A stretch of DNA of 64,000 nucleotides from positions 1-64,000 of the forward strand of contig NZ_VIGD01000013.1 in NCBI RefSeq assembly GCF_006569205.1, in the 5' to 3' direction. Each line of letters starts with the position of its first letter. The stretch's first letter is position 1. Below the pieces are notes generated by a model. The model did no database searches. It saw only the letters and a list, made by a program, of their open reading frames with translations, and was not told the DNA's origin. Below, in pieces: positions 53,308 through 62,803 of the stretch. The translations under genes and the position numbers were made by a program. The stretch is from Ureibacillus terrenus. GTDB lineage: Bacteria; Bacillota; Bacilli; Bacillales_A; Planococcaceae.

Positions 53308-54639
53308 TTACACTTCTAGTTTTTGTGAAACAGGATATTCCAGCCCTAAATTTTCCCGCAAATTGCCTCCTGCATATTCTGTTTGTACAATACCTCTCTC
53401 CTGCAATACTGGGATGACGTGATCCACAAAATCTCTCACTCCGCCTGGGAAATAAGGGAACTTAATATTAAATCCATCTGCCGCTCCATTGAGGAACCAT
53501 TCACTCAATTTATCCGCGACTTGTTCGCCTGAACCTACAATAAATAAATGTCCCTGCGTACCTACAAAATAACGGGCCAATTCTTTGATTGTGTAGTTTC
53601 TTTCTTTCGCCAGCTCTGATAAAAGTTTGAAACGTCCCTTTTCTCCATTGACCTGATCAACATCTTTCAATTCAGGCAAATGATCATCAGGCGAATATTG
53701 CGACAAGTCGTGGTCCACATATCTGGACAACCAGCCGATTCCCAACTGCGGAAGGATCAGTTCCTGGAATTGCTCAAACTTCTCTCTCGCTTCTTTTTCC
53801 GTTTTCGCTACAAACGGAACGATACCCGGCATAATTTTAAAATGCTCCGGATTGCGTCCATACGCTGAAACTTTTTGTTTGATGCTGTTATATACCGCTT
53901 TCCCTTCTTCCACTGTAGAAGGTGCAATCGTAAATAAGATATCCGCATGTTTCGCCGCAAATTCCCTTCCCTTTTCCGAAGCGCTGGCAGTCACCAATAT
54001 CGGGTGTCCTTGAGGCGGTCTTGGAATATTAATCGGTCCTCTCACTTTATAATATTTTCCTTCATGATAAATTGGATGTATTTTCTTTTCATCCAAGAAA
54101 ATTCCATTTTCCCGGTCAAATAAAAGGGCATCTTTTTCCCAGCTATCCCATAATTTTTTCGTTACTTGTACAAACTCGTCAGCCCTTTCATATCGGAGGG
54201 AATGGTCCAATTGCTCTTCCAATCCGAAATTGGCGGCTTCATGATCATGGGCGGTTGTAACAATGTTCCATGCCGCTCTTCCCCCGCTCAAATGATCGAT
54301 TGTCGCAAACTGTCTTGCCACATTATATGGGTGGGTAAAGGTAGTAGATAAAGTCGCCACCAACCCGATATCTTTTGTAACGGAAGCCAGTGCCGCCATT
54401 GTCGTCGCTTCCAGCCGGATTTGGGGAGTATAGGCGATATCTTCTTCATTATGGGCCAACACATCTGCCAAAAAGAGAAAATCGAATTTCCCCTCTTCTG
54501 AAATTTCCGCAATCTCTTTATATAGCGACAGTTTTGTCACTTCTTCCGTTTTTGTTTCAGGATATCTCCAGGCAGCCAAATGATGGCCTAAAAACGTTTG
54601 GAAAAAGGAACCTAGCAACATCCGTTTTCCGTTAGTCAT
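53308..54639 (-). CDS. LLM-class flavin-dependent monooxygenase (NtaA/SnaA/DszA group)
   Basis: 443-aa TIM-barrel FMNH2-dependent monooxygenase. Visible family stretches: GKFDFLFLADVLAH, LVATLSTTFTHPYNVARQFATIDHLSGGRAAWNIVT (split, about 90-125) and PPQGHPILVTASASEKGREFAAKHADILFT (about 215-245). Group members desulfurise sulfones (DszA) or oxidise NTA/EDTA. It needs reduced FMN, probably from SsuE. The start at 54639 has AGGAGG 9 nt upstream. It overlaps no gene and is followed by the SsuABC-like operon. Confidence 0.88.
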   Translation of the reverse strand: MTNGKRMLLGSFFQTFLGHHLAAWRYPETKTEEVTKLSLYKEIAEISEEGKFDFLFLADVLAHNEEDIAYTPQIRLEATTMAALASVTKDIGLVATLSTTFTHPYNVARQFATIDHLSGGRAAWNIVTTAHDHEAANFGLEEQLDHSLRYERADEFVQVTKKLWDSWEKDALLFDRENGIFLDEKKIHPIYHEGKYYKVRGPINIPRPPQGHPILVTASASEKGREFAAKHADILFTIAPSTVEEGKAVYNSIKQKVSAYGRNPEHFKIMPGIVPFVAKTEKEAREKFEQFQELILPQLGIGWLSRYVDHDLSQYSPDDHLPELKDVDQVNGEKGRFKLLSELAKERNYTIKELARYFVGTQGHLFIVGSGEQVADKLSEWFLNGAADGFNIKFPYFPGGVRDFVDHVIPVLQERGIVQTEYAGGNLRENLGLEYPVSQKLEV

Positions 54640-54653
54640 GACACCATACCTCC

Positions 54654-55856
54654 TCAAACTAATTCTTCAATTTTCACGGAATTTTTATAGTGTTGGATGG
54701 ATTCGTTTGCTATTTGCTTGATGACCATATCATCCAACGGCGGATTGAATGCCCCGCATTGTACATCCCTGAAATATCTTTCCAACGGCAAGTCTTTCGA
54801 TAAAGAATGCCCTCCCGCGATTTGCATGGCCAATTCCACAATCTTTTTGGCATTATTGCATACTGTATATTTTGTAATGGCCACTTCATTGCTGAGTTGG
54901 TCACGGAGATGTTCATTTTTATCCCATTTTTCCGCCACATGATATAAAACCATTCTGGAAACGGCAATCAGGATTTCCATTTCTCCGATTTTTTGTTGGA
55001 CATGTGGAGCCTCCGCGATATATCCCCCTAAACTTGGAGAATATTTTTCGTTCACATATTTCAAAACGAAGTCCCGTGCGGCTGTTGCAATGCCCAAATA
55101 AATGGCGGGCAATTGCAAAGTGTACGCGCTGCTTAGCCCGGTAAAGCGGGTCGGCTTTCCCTTTTCCGAGTATGCAAGCAAGTTTTCTTCGGGAACAAAA
55201 ACATTATTTAACTGGATATCCATGCTGCCAGTTCCTCTCATGCCCAGCACATTCCACGTATCAATAACTTCCACCGAATCGTTTTTTTCGATTAAAAACT
55301 CTGCAACCTTATCTTCATCCTCGACATAGGCCAAAACGGTAAAATGTTTGACAACAGGTGCGAGTGTCGCGAAGGCTTTGCGCCCGTTAATGACATAGCC
55401 ACCCTTTACTTTCTTTGCAACCGTGGACGGGTTGGCGCCTCTGACAATATTTCCGGTCGCCCGTTCCGTTGCATAGACATTTAAAACCGATCCCTCTTCC
55501 ACTGCCGCCCGGCAAAGTTTTGCAAAGATTTCTTCCTTCCATGGTCTGAAACATCTGAGGCTGAAAAATGTCATTAAATGCCAGCCTACTGCCAAAGCGG
55601 TTGAACCGGAAGCCTTTGCCAATCTTTCTTGGACAAGCAAAATTTCATATAAGGAGAGCTCATCCCCGCCATATTCTTTCGGGATGACCAATTTCAAATA
55701 GCCCTCCTTTTTCAAAATTTCAAAATGTTCGAAAGGAAATTCCCCCGATTCATCAATTTTCCCTGCGGTTTCGCTGATTTGCTTTGCAACGCGTTCCGCA
55801 TAATCGACCAATTGTTGATCCCTTTCATTGCGAATTGTTTGATTACTTCTGTTCAT
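54654..55856 (-). CDS. Acyl-CoA-dehydrogenase-like flavoprotein (DszC/SfnB-like)
   Basis: 400-aa protein of the acyl-CoA dehydrogenase fold: helical N-terminus with PKEYGGDELSLYEIL, ATERATGNIVRGANPSTVAKK in the flavin loop and GMRGTGSMDIQLNNVFVP. The usual catalytic EGTNEI at the C-terminus is replaced by YFRDVQCGAFNPPLDDM, as in group D monooxygenases. It is therefore more likely an organosulfur monooxygenase than a beta-oxidation enzyme. The ATG at 55856 has GGAGG 10 nt upstream. Confidence 0.82.
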   Translation of the reverse strand: MNRSNQTIRNERDQQLVDYAERVAKQISETAGKIDESGEFPFEHFEILKKEGYLKLVIPKEYGGDELSLYEILLVQERLAKASGSTALAVGWHLMTFFSLRCFRPWKEEIFAKLCRAAVEEGSVLNVYATERATGNIVRGANPSTVAKKVKGGYVINGRKAFATLAPVVKHFTVLAYVEDEDKVAEFLIEKNDSVEVIDTWNVLGMRGTGSMDIQLNNVFVPEENLLAYSEKGKPTRFTGLSSAYTLQLPAIYLGIATAARDFVLKYVNEKYSPSLGGYIAEAPHVQQKIGEMEILIAVSRMVLYHVAEKWDKNEHLRDQLSNEVAITKYTVCNNAKKIVELAMQIAGGHSLSKDLPLERYFRDVQCGAFNPPLDDMVIKQIANESIQHYKNSVKIEELV

Positions 55857-55894
55857 GATCAATCTTCCTCCAATTTTGTTCTATCCGGATCCAT

Positions 55895-56965
55895 TTATAT
55901 CGAGAAATCTTCCGGTATGAACACTTTTAATTGTTTTGGACGTACATATACCACTTCGCCTTTTTGAATCTGTAAATTTTTAAATTGCTCTTTTGGCAAT
56001 TCCGCCTCCAAATATTCCCCGTTGTCTTCCCTTTTCAATTCGATCCGAGCAGTTGGCCCGACAATGTGGATAAAGGAGATTTTGGCGGGAACCGTTTCAT
56101 TGTCCACCTGTTCCTTTTCAATTAAAATGTCATGCGGGCGGGCATATCCAACTGCATCATCATGGGAATCCAGATAATGAGGAGCGTTGATTTCAAATTG
56201 CCCCTGCTTCAATTTTCCGTTTTGCAAACGCCCTCTGAAGATATTTACATTTCCCAAGAAATCATAGACAAATGGGCTTTTTGGATTTTCATACACTTCA
56301 TCCGGCGTACCGATTTGTTCGATTTTTCCATTGTTCATGACAATGATCCGGTCTGCCACATCAAGGGCTTCTTCCTGATCGTGGGTCACGAAAATGCTCG
56401 TCACATGAAACTCATTATGCAGTTGGCGAAGCCATCTCCGGAGCTCTTTTCGCACCTTTGCATCCAATGCTCCGAACGGTTCATCCAAAAGCAGCACTTT
56501 CGGTTCCACGGCCAATGCCCTAGCCAATGCCACACGTTGACGTTGCCCTCCTGAAAGTTGGGAAGGATAGCGGTCTTGGAAATTTTCCAATTTTACGAGC
56601 GACAATAATTCATTCACTTTTCTCTCGATCTCTTTTTTGGAAGGTCTCGTTTTTCTCGGCCGCACTTTTAAACCATAGGCGACATTTTCAAACACGTTCA
56701 TATGCCGGAATAGAGCATAATGTTGAAATACGAAACCGATTTTCCGCTCTTTCGGACTGACATTGGTAATGTCCTCTCCATCGAATAAAATCGTCCCTTC
56801 ATCCAGCCCTTCCAATCCTGCAAGAATCCTTAATAACGTGGTCTTCCCCGATCCTGAAGGTCCGAGGAGGGCGATGAGTTCCCCGGATTTTATGTCGACG
56901 CTGATATCTTTTAAAACCTTTACGGAACCAAAGGACTTTGACACATTTTTGATTTGAATCCCCAT
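55895..56965 (-). CDS. cysA: Sulfate ABC transporter ATP-binding protein CysA
   Basis: 356-aa ATPase of the sulfate/thiosulfate importer. Walker [12 protein letters not shown] (about 35-45), Q loop [11 protein letters not shown], signature [16 protein letters not shown], Walker [15 protein letters not shown]-terminal TOBE-like domain (about 240-356) follows. It is the fourth gene of the sbp-cysT-cysW-cysA operon, 10 nt after cysW. Confidence 0.94.
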   Translation of the reverse strand: MGIQIKNVSKSFGSVKVLKDISVDIKSGELIALLGPSGSGKTTLLRILAGLEGLDEGTILFDGEDITNVSPKERKIGFVFQHYALFRHMNVFENVAYGLKVRPRKTRPSKKEIERKVNELLSLVKLENFQDRYPSQLSGGQRQRVALARALAVEPKVLLLDEPFGALDAKVRKELRRWLRQLHNEFHVTSIFVTHDQEEALDVADRIIVMNNGKIEQIGTPDEVYENPKSPFVYDFLGNVNIFRGRLQNGKLKQGQFEINAPHYLDSHDDAVGYARPHDILIEKEQVDNETVPAKISFIHIVGPTARIELKREDNGEYLEAELPKEQFKNLQIQKGEVVYVRPKQLKVFIPEDFSI

Positions 56966-56975
56966 AAAAATCCCC

Positions 56976-57851
56976 CTAAAATTCTTTCGCTTTCCATGAA
57001 GCGATATGCTTTATGATGATGGTCAAAATCGCCAATATGGACATGATCGAAGCGACAGCGAACGCCGCCGTAAACTGGTATTCGTTATATAAAATTTCGA
57101 TATGTAAGGGCATCGTGTTCGTTTCTCCCCGAATATGCCCCGACACGACCGATACCGCGCCGAACTCCCCGATTGCGCGGGCGTTGCACAAAATCAGTCC
57201 GTACAATAACCCCCATTTGATATTCGGCAATGTTACATAGAAAAATGTCTTCCATCCGCTTGCTCCCAACGAAATCGAAGCTTCCTCTTCCGTAATCCCT
57301 TGGGTTTGCATTAAAGGAATCAACTCCCTTGCAACAAAGGGAAATGTCACAAACAATGTTGCAAGAATAATGCCCGGCAAAGCAAAGACGATTTTGATGT
57401 CATGTTCAAAAAGCCAATCGCCAAACAATCCTTGCGCTCCGAACAGCAAAATAAAAATCAGACCTGCAATGACGGGGGAAACGGCAAAAGGCAAGTCAAT
57501 CAAAGTGACAAGCAAATTTTTCCCTCTGAATGTAAATTTGGTGATCAGCCAGGCTGCGGCAATCCCGAAAACCGCATTCAACGGGACGACAATCAGCGCA
57601 ACGGTGATGGTCAGCTTGATGGCGGCGAGGGCATCGGGATGAACAATGGACGCGACATACGTTTCCCATCCTTTTTCAAGTGCAGTCACAAAAATCGAAA
57701 TCAAAGGAAGAATTAAAAATAGGCTGATATAAAGCAATGAAATCGTAATCAACGACCATTTCACAATCGCCGATTCCTTCAACGGATAAGGATTTGAGAC
57801 AGCTTTTTTTACAATCGGCATTTTCCGGTCCACATCCAACGGTTTCGTCAT
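56976..57851 (-). CDS. cysW: Sulfate ABC transporter permease CysW
   Basis: 291-aa six-helix permease. The EAA loop region reads [26 protein letters not shown] (split around 195-220), and [19 protein letters not shown] is typical for CysW. It partners CysT. It lies 16 nt downstream of cysT. Confidence 0.93.
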   Translation of the reverse strand: MTKPLDVDRKMPIVKKAVSNPYPLKESAIVKWSLITISLLYISLFLILPLISIFVTALEKGWETYVASIVHPDALAAIKLTITVALIVVPLNAVFGIAAAWLITKFTFRGKNLLVTLIDLPFAVSPVIAGLIFILLFGAQGLFGDWLFEHDIKIVFALPGIILATLFVTFPFVARELIPLMQTQGITEEEASISLGASGWKTFFYVTLPNIKWGLLYGLILCNARAIGEFGAVSVVSGHIRGETNTMPLHIEILYNEYQFTAAFAVASIMSILAILTIIIKHIASWKAKEF

Positions 57852-57867
57852 TCATTTGCCATCCTTC

Positions 57868-58701
57868 CTAATAATTGAATTTCCGGTTCATTCTCCATTG
57901 GATCAAATTGATGAACAATAGAATAATAAAGGAACCGACGAGCATCACAACCGCAATGGCTGTAGCGCCCACATAATCGTACTGTTCCAGTTTCGTCATA
58001 ATAATGAGCGGCGTAATTTCCGTTTTCATCGGCATATTTCCTGCAATAAATACTACTGAACCGTATTCGCCAAGTGATCTTGAAAAAGCCAATGAAAAAC
58101 CGGTAATCATCGCCGGATATAATTCAGGCAGAATCACCTTGACAAAGGTTTGGAATCTGTTTGCCCCGAGACTTGCCGAGGCTTCTTCCACTTCTCTCCC
58201 CAGATTTTGCAAGACAGGCTGCACAGTCCGGACGACAAACGGCAATCCGATAAAAGTCAACGCAATCACGATTCCAAGGGGTGTGTAGGAAATTTTAAAA
58301 TCAAAAAACTTCCCGATCCAACCGCTTGGGGCGTAAAGCGTTGTCAACGCAATCCCGGCAACCGCGGTCGGCAAAGCAAATGGCAAATCTACAAGCCCGT
58401 CGATAATCTTTTTTCCTGGAAAGTCATATCGGATCAGCACCCATGCAATGATTGTTCCAAATATCACATTGATCAACCCTGCAGCCAATGCGCTTCCAAA
58501 GCTCAATTTATAGGAAGCCACCGCCCTTGGATGGGTGATGGTTTCGAAAAATTCGCCCCAGCTCATCGAAAGAGTGTTCACCACAATCATGGACAGAGGC
58601 AGGATGACAATAAAACTTAAATATAGCATCGTATATCCAAGGGTCAGAGAAAATCCGGGAATAATTGTATTACTTTTTCTCTTTCTTAATGTAAACTCCA
58701 C
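57868..58701 (-). CDS. cysT: Sulfate ABC transporter permease CysT (CysU)
   Basis: 277-aa six-helix permease. It has LRYDFPGKKIID-like intracellular loop, EVEEASASLGANRFQTFVKVILPEL (split around 190-214) and SRSLGEYGSVVFIAGNMP, diagnostic of CysT. It starts 103 nt after sbp, with a stem-loop in the gap. Confidence 0.93.
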   Translation of the reverse strand: MEFTLRKRKSNTIIPGFSLTLGYTMLYLSFIVILPLSMIVVNTLSMSWGEFFETITHPRAVASYKLSFGSALAAGLINVIFGTIIAWVLIRYDFPGKKIIDGLVDLPFALPTAVAGIALTTLYAPSGWIGKFFDFKISYTPLGIVIALTFIGLPFVVRTVQPVLQNLGREVEEASASLGANRFQTFVKVILPELYPAMITGFSLAFSRSLGEYGSVVFIAGNMPMKTEITPLIIMTKLEQYDYVGATAIAVVMLVGSFIILLFINLIQWRMNRKFNY

Positions 58702-58726
58702 TTTTTATCACCCCATTATGAAGATT

Positions 58727-58763
58727 CAGCATAAAGGAAGGAGGCTGCTCCGTTCCCCTATGC
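58727..58763 (-). other. Intercistronic stem-loop between sbp and cysT
   Basis: AGCATA...TATGCT outer arms with inner GG/CC and GAG/CTC pairs and no T-tract. It may stabilise or process the sbp mRNA end so that binding protein exceeds permease. Confidence 0.4.
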
Positions 58764-58804
58764 TGACCTTGAAAATTCCGGAGGGAAATCATTTCCTATT
58801 TTGT

Positions 58805-59869
58805 TTATTGATAAATTTCGTCGAATGTTCCTCCATCTGCAAAATGCGTTTTTTGCGCTTCCTTCCAGCCGCCGAATTCATCGATTGTCACCAATTCTAA
58901 ATCCTGGAATTGATCTTTATATTTTTCAAACACTTTTTGATCGCGTGGACGGTAGAAGTTTTTCGCCGCAATTTCTTGGCCTTTTTCGCCATATAGATAT
59001 TTCAGGTAAGCTTCCGCCACTTCGCGTGTTCCTTTTTTATCCACGACTTTGTCCACAATGGCCACCGGAGGTTCAGCCAAAATGCTTAAAGAAGGAGTTA
59101 CAATTTCAAATTCATCTTCGCCGAATTCTTTCAAGGAAAGATATGCTTCATTTTCCCATGCAATCAGCACATCACCGATCCCGCGTTCCACGAAAGTCGT
59201 CGTAGAACCGCGCGCTCCTGAATCCAGCACTTCCACATTGCTGTAAAGATCTTTCATAAATTGTTTGATTTTGGCCTCATCGCCGTTGTATTTTCTGCTT
59301 GCAAACGCCCATGCCGCCAAATAGTTCCAGCGCGCTCCTCCGCTTGTTTTCGGGTTTGGAGTGATGACTGAAACGCCATCTTTCGTCAAATCATCCCAAT
59401 CCTTAATATTTTTTGGATTGCCTTTGCGGACCAAAAAGACAATTGTTGAAGTATATGGAGAAGAGTTGTGTTCAAATTCTTTTTGCCAATCATCATTTAA
59501 TAATTGGCGGGTCTGTGCAATCTCGTCGATGTCATAAGCCAAAGCCAGTGTGACAACATCCGCTTCGATTCCGTCAATGACGGATCTTGCCTGTTTTCCT
59601 GATCCTCCATGGGATTGCTGGATTTTTACATCCTGGCCTGTTTTTTCTTTCCAATAAGCGATAAATTCTTTATTGTATTCTTCATATAATTCCCGTGTCG
59701 GATCGTATGAAACATTCAACAGTTCAACCGGCTCTTTTGAAGATTTGTTTTCACCGGCATTTTTGGATGTTTCATTGTCATTTGCCCCTTCCTGATTTCC
59801 GCAGGCAGCCAAGAAAAGGAAAAGCGAAATAATTCCAAGCAAAAGTAGTTTTCGTTGCTTTTTCTTCAT
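58805..59869 (-). CDS. sbp: Sulfate-binding lipoprotein Sbp
   Basis: 354-aa extracytoplasmic binding protein with lipobox LFLAACGNQ (Cys about 23). The sulfate-binding signatures are [34 protein letters not shown] and [13 protein letters not shown]. It delivers sulfate to CysTWA. The ribosome site is AAGGGGAGA. Its transcript starts with the copy-B leader hairpin and terminator. Confidence 0.95.
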   Translation of the reverse strand: MKKKQRKLLLLGIISLFLFLAACGNQEGANDNETSKNAGENKSSKEPVELLNVSYDPTRELYEEYNKEFIAYWKEKTGQDVKIQQSHGGSGKQARSVIDGIEADVVTLALAYDIDEIAQTRQLLNDDWQKEFEHNSSPYTSTIVFLVRKGNPKNIKDWDDLTKDGVSVITPNPKTSGGARWNYLAAWAFASRKYNGDEAKIKQFMKDLYSNVEVLDSGARGSTTTFVERGIGDVLIAWENEAYLSLKEFGEDEFEIVTPSLSILAEPPVAIVDKVVDKKGTREVAEAYLKYLYGEKGQEIAAKNFYRPRDQKVFEKYKDQFQDLELVTIDEFGGWKEAQKTHFADGGTFDEIYQ

Positions 59870-59894
59870 CTTAATCTCCCCTTTTTCTTAAATC

Positions 59895-59961
59895 TTGAAT
59901 AAAGAAAGGCTGCCTACAATCCCCCCTGAAAACAAAATAAACGGAAGAACTGTAGGCAACC
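59895..59961 (-). terminator. Leader terminator of the sbp operon
   Basis: GGTTGCCTACA / TGTAGGC-A-GCC (59908-59961) with a long loop, then TTTCTTTATT on the minus strand. It lies in the 5' UTR of sbp and is followed by the sbp ribosome site. Confidence 0.82.
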
Positions 59962-59984
59962 TTCAGTTTGTCTGATCAGTTACC
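59955..59984 (-). promoter_or_regulatory. Sulfur-leader hairpin, copy B (sbp-cysTWA)
   Basis: 30-nt element: P1 GGTAACT / GGTTGCC (7 bp with two G-T wobbles), GA/A asymmetric loop, P2 TCAG / CTGA, loop ACAAA. P1 3' strand is the start of the terminator 5' arm. Relative to copies A and C, both P1 and P2 are changed on both strands with pairing kept. Confidence 0.75.
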
Positions 59985-60014
59985 TGATTGTTTACCAAGA
60001 TTCTCTTGAGAAAT

Positions 60015-60043
60015 ACAATAATCCAATATTTCCGATTAGTCAA
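60015..60043 (-). promoter_or_regulatory. Sigma-A promoter of the sbp operon
   Basis: TTGACT (60038-60043), 17-nt spacer, TATTGT (60015-60020) on the minus strand. The spacer contains AATCGGAAATATTGG, which could be a repressor site but is not assigned. Confidence 0.7.
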
Positions 60044-60094
60044 CATGGTTTTTAAAAAATTATTAAACAAATTACATAAATTTGAATTTTAATA

Positions 60095-60122
60095 TTGATA
60101 ATTTCAATTAAAATAGTATACT
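60095..60122 (+). promoter_or_regulatory. Sigma-A promoter of cysH-sat-cysC
   Basis: TTGATA (60095-60100), 16-nt spacer, TATACT (60117-60122), leaving a leader of about 120 nt before cysH. Confidence 0.7.
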
Positions 60123-60157
60123 TTAAATTAAAATTTTTAATTCCCTTTTTGGATATG

Positions 60158-60182
60158 ACGCCGACTAGAAAACTAGAGGTGT
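60158..60182 (+). promoter_or_regulatory. Sulfur-leader hairpin, copy C (cysH-sat-cysC)
   Basis: P1 (G)ACGCC / GGTGT(T), GA on the 5' side and A on the 3' side, P2 CTAG / CTAG, loop AAAA. The P1 3' strand forms the 5' arm of the following terminator. It is the third copy of the motif in this window and the only one on the plus strand. Confidence 0.72.
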
Positions 60183-60233
60183 TTTAATGTAATCGGTTTG
60201 ATTTTTGTTACATTAAAACGCCCTCTTTCATTT
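60176..60233 (+). terminator. Leader terminator of the cysH operon
   Basis: GAGG-T-GTTTTAATGTAA / TTACATTAAAAC-G-CCCTC with a 15-nt loop, then TTTCATTT. It lies 17 nt before the cysH ATG. The freed CCCTCTTTC segment could also pair with the cysH ribosome site GAAAGGAGG. Confidence 0.85.
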
Positions 60234-60249
60234 GAAAGGAGGAGTAGTT

Positions 60250-60954
60250 ATGTTAACTTACGAGACATGGCAAGATTCAACGATCGATTTTGAAGTCGAT
60301 GAAACGTATAAAGGCGCCCTGAACGTGCTTCAGTGGGCTTATGACCAATACGGCGACGATGTCATTTATGCCTGCAGTTTCGGCATTGAAGGCATCGTGC
60401 TCATCGACCTGATTTCAATAGTGAAGCCCGATGCCCACATCGTCTTTCTCGACACGGAAGTGCATTTTAAAGAAACTTATGAAACCATTGAAAGGGTAAA
60501 AGAAAGGTATCCTCTATTAAATATAGAATTAAAGAAACCGTCCCTTTCTTTGGAAGAACAGGCAAAACTGTATGGGGATGAGCTATGGAAAAAAGATCCG
60601 AATAAATGCTGTGAACTCCGGAAAATCATTCCCCTCCGGGAAACATTGACCGGGGCAAAAGCATGGATTTCCGGTTTGCGGCGCGAACAATCCGAAACAA
60701 GAAAACATGTGAATTTTATCAATAAGGATAATAAATTCAAATCCATCAAAATCTGCCCGTTGATTCATTGGACATGGAAAGATGTGTGGCGCTATGTAGG
60801 AAAACATCAGCTTGTATACAACCCGCTCCATGACCAGGGTTATCCGAGCATCGGATGCGCCTATTGCACAAAGCCCGCTTTTACTTTGGACGATTTGCGT
60901 TCAGGCAGATGGGCGGGATTAAACAAAACAGAATGCGGATTACACACAGATTAG
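60250..60954 (+). CDS. cysH: Phosphoadenylyl/adenylyl-sulfate reductase
   Basis: 234-aa cytosolic enzyme reducing APS/PAPS to sulfite with thioredoxin. [14 protein letters not shown] and [13 protein letters not shown] form the nucleotide site. Paired cysteines in KCCELRKI (about 122) and CAYC (about 205) are 4Fe-4S ligands of the APS-reductase type, and the catalytic Cys is in KTECGLHT at the C-terminus. The start at 60250 has AAAGGAGG upstream. It is first in cysH-sat-cysC. Confidence 0.95.
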   Translation: MLTYETWQDSTIDFEVDETYKGALNVLQWAYDQYGDDVIYACSFGIEGIVLIDLISIVKPDAHIVFLDTEVHFKETYETIERVKERYPLLNIELKKPSLSLEEQAKLYGDELWKKDPNKCCELRKIIPLRETLTGAKAWISGLRREQSETRKHVNFINKDNKFKSIKICPLIHWTWKDVWRYVGKHQLVYNPLHDQGYPSIGCAYCTKPAFTLDDLRSGRWAGLNKTECGLHTD

Positions 60955-60965
60955 GAGGAACAAAA

Positions 60966-62105
60966 ATGACAATTCAACCACATGGCGGTGTATTAATTAA
61001 CGCATACGATCCGAATGAACCGTATGAACATCTTCAAAAAGAAATCCCCCTTGATGGAATTGCGTTAAGCGATTTGGAGCTGATCGGGGTAGGGGCATAC
61101 AGCCCGATCGACGGCTTCCTGACGCAGGAAGATTATAAAAGCGTTGTGGAAAACATGCGCCTTGCAAACGGCATTGTGTGGAGCATTCCGATTACGCTTC
61201 CGGTAACGGAAGAACTTGCTGCCACGTTAAAAATCGGTGATAAAGCGAAACTGGTATCCAACGGCGTAGTTTACGGAATCATTGAAATCCAGGATATTTA
61301 CAAACCGGATAAAACAGTTGAAGCAAAAAAAGTCTACGGTACAGATGATTTGAACCACCCTGGCGTGAAAAAATTGTTTGACCGTCCGGATGTATATGTC
61401 GGAGGAAAAATCACCCTTGTCAAAAAAACAAAAAAACAATTCCCTGAATTCACATTCGATCCAATCGAAACACGAGAACTTTTTGAGAAAAAAGGCTGGA
61501 AAACCGTTGTAGGATTCCAAACAAGAAATCCGGTACACCGCGCCCATGAATACATCCAAAAAGTGGCATTGGAAATCGTTGACGGACTTTTCTTAAATCC
61601 TTTGGTCGGAGAAACAAAATCCGACGATATTCCGGCCCATATCCGGATGGAGAGCTATCAAGTATTGCTCGACCATTATTATCCGAAAGATCGGGTGCAC
61701 TTGGGAGTCTTCCTTGCCGCAATGCGCTATGCGGGTCCAAGGGAAGCGATTTTCCATGCATTGGTCCGCAAAAATTATGGCTGCACCCACTTTATCGTAG
61801 GGCGCGACCATGCGGGTGTCGGAAACTATTACGGCACATATGACGCCCAAAAAATATTTGATAACTTCACTCCGGAAGAAATCGGCATCATTCCACTAAA
61901 ATTTGAACACAGCTTCTACTGCACAGCATGTGACGGCATGGCCACAACCAAAACATGCCCTCATGATGCATCAACCCGCATTATTTTATCCGGAACGAAA
62001 GTACGCGAAATGCTTCGCAACGGAGAAATCCCTCCAAGCACTTTCAGCCGCAAGGAAGTGGTGGAAGTGTTGATTCGCGGTCTAAGGGAAGAAGTTCATT
62101 CATAA
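60966..62105 (+). CDS. sat: Sulfate adenylyltransferase (ATP sulfurylase)
   Basis: 379-aa enzyme forming APS from sulfate and ATP. The active-site motif [12 protein letters not shown] (about 190-201) and [12 protein letters not shown] (about 280) are intact. The C-terminal [15 protein letters not shown] has paired cysteines suggestive of a zinc site. The ribosome site AGGAGG is 7 nt upstream, 11 nt after cysH. It is the homomeric Sat type, not CysDN. Confidence 0.96.
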   Translation: MTIQPHGGVLINAYDPNEPYEHLQKEIPLDGIALSDLELIGVGAYSPIDGFLTQEDYKSVVENMRLANGIVWSIPITLPVTEELAATLKIGDKAKLVSNGVVYGIIEIQDIYKPDKTVEAKKVYGTDDLNHPGVKKLFDRPDVYVGGKITLVKKTKKQFPEFTFDPIETRELFEKKGWKTVVGFQTRNPVHRAHEYIQKVALEIVDGLFLNPLVGETKSDDIPAHIRMESYQVLLDHYYPKDRVHLGVFLAAMRYAGPREAIFHALVRKNYGCTHFIVGRDHAGVGNYYGTYDAQKIFDNFTPEEIGIIPLKFEHSFYCTACDGMATTKTCPHDASTRIILSGTKVREMLRNGEIPPSTFSRKEVVEVLIRGLREEVHS

Positions 62106-62117
62106 GGAGTTGTCACA

Positions 62118-62717
62118 ATGAGTTCGAAAAACATCGTTTGGCACGATACATCCATCACGAAAGAAGATTATCGCAAGAAGAACGGACACCATAGTTTCAT
62201 TCTATGGTTTACGGGACTATCCGCATCCGGAAAATCCACGATTGCCAATGCCGTGGCAAAAGAATTGTTTGACCGCGGCAATCAGGCTTTTGTCCTTGAC
62301 GGAGACAACATTCGCCACGGTCTGAACAAAGATTTGGGATTTGACGAACAATCCAGAAAGGAAAACATCCGCCGCATCGGTGAAGTTTCCAAATTATTTG
62401 TTGAAAGCGGACAAATCGTGCTGACGGCTTTCATCTCGCCATATAAAGAAGACCGGGCTTTGGTCAGATCCCTTGTGGAAGACGGCGAATTCATCGAAGT
62501 GTATGTTCAATGTTCCATTGAAGAATGTGAACGAAGAGATCCAAAAGGACTTTACAAAAAAGCGAGAAACAATGAAATTCCAAACTTTACGGGCATCAGC
62601 GCCCCTTATGAAGCGCCGGACAATCCGGAAATCGTCGTGGACAGCGAAAAGAATTCCGTTGAGGAATGCAAAAATCAGCTGATTCAGTTTTTAATTGATA
62701 AAGGTTATATCAAATAA
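62118..62717 (+). CDS. cysC: Adenylylsulfate kinase (APS kinase)
   Basis: 199-aa kinase making PAPS from APS. Walker [15 protein letters not shown] (about 34-47), [16 protein letters not shown] (about 60-75), FISPYKEDR and the lid segment [22 protein letters not shown]. It is last in cysH-sat-cysC. Sulfite reductase and siroheme genes are not in this window. Confidence 0.95.
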   Translation: MSSKNIVWHDTSITKEDYRKKNGHHSFILWFTGLSASGKSTIANAVAKELFDRGNQAFVLDGDNIRHGLNKDLGFDEQSRKENIRRIGEVSKLFVESGQIVLTAFISPYKEDRALVRSLVEDGEFIEVYVQCSIEECERRDPKGLYKKARNNEIPNFTGISAPYEAPDNPEIVVDSEKNSVEECKNQLIQFLIDKGYIK

Positions 62718-62775
62718 GAAGCTCACAAATGATCCGCCATAAATCAAACAGAAAACTCCCCTATAAAATAGATGA

Positions 62776-62803
62776 AGCAGGGCAATATTTGCCCTGCTTT
62801 TTT
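62776..62803 (+). terminator. Terminator after cysC
   Basis: AGCAGGGCAA-TAT-TTGCCCTGCT followed by T5C, 59 nt past the cysC stop. Confidence 0.93.

Noticed and set aside
54654-55856. A second beta-oxidation acyl-CoA dehydrogenase
   Set aside because: The C-terminal catalytic EGTNEI pattern is missing and the gene lies among sulfur genes, so a monooxygenase role fits better.
49745-60240. S-box (SAM) or T-box riboswitches in the sulfur-gene leaders
   Set aside because: The leaders lack the S-box core and kink-turn sequences and the T-box AGGGTGGNACCGCG. The shared hairpin is too short (about 30 nt) for either class.
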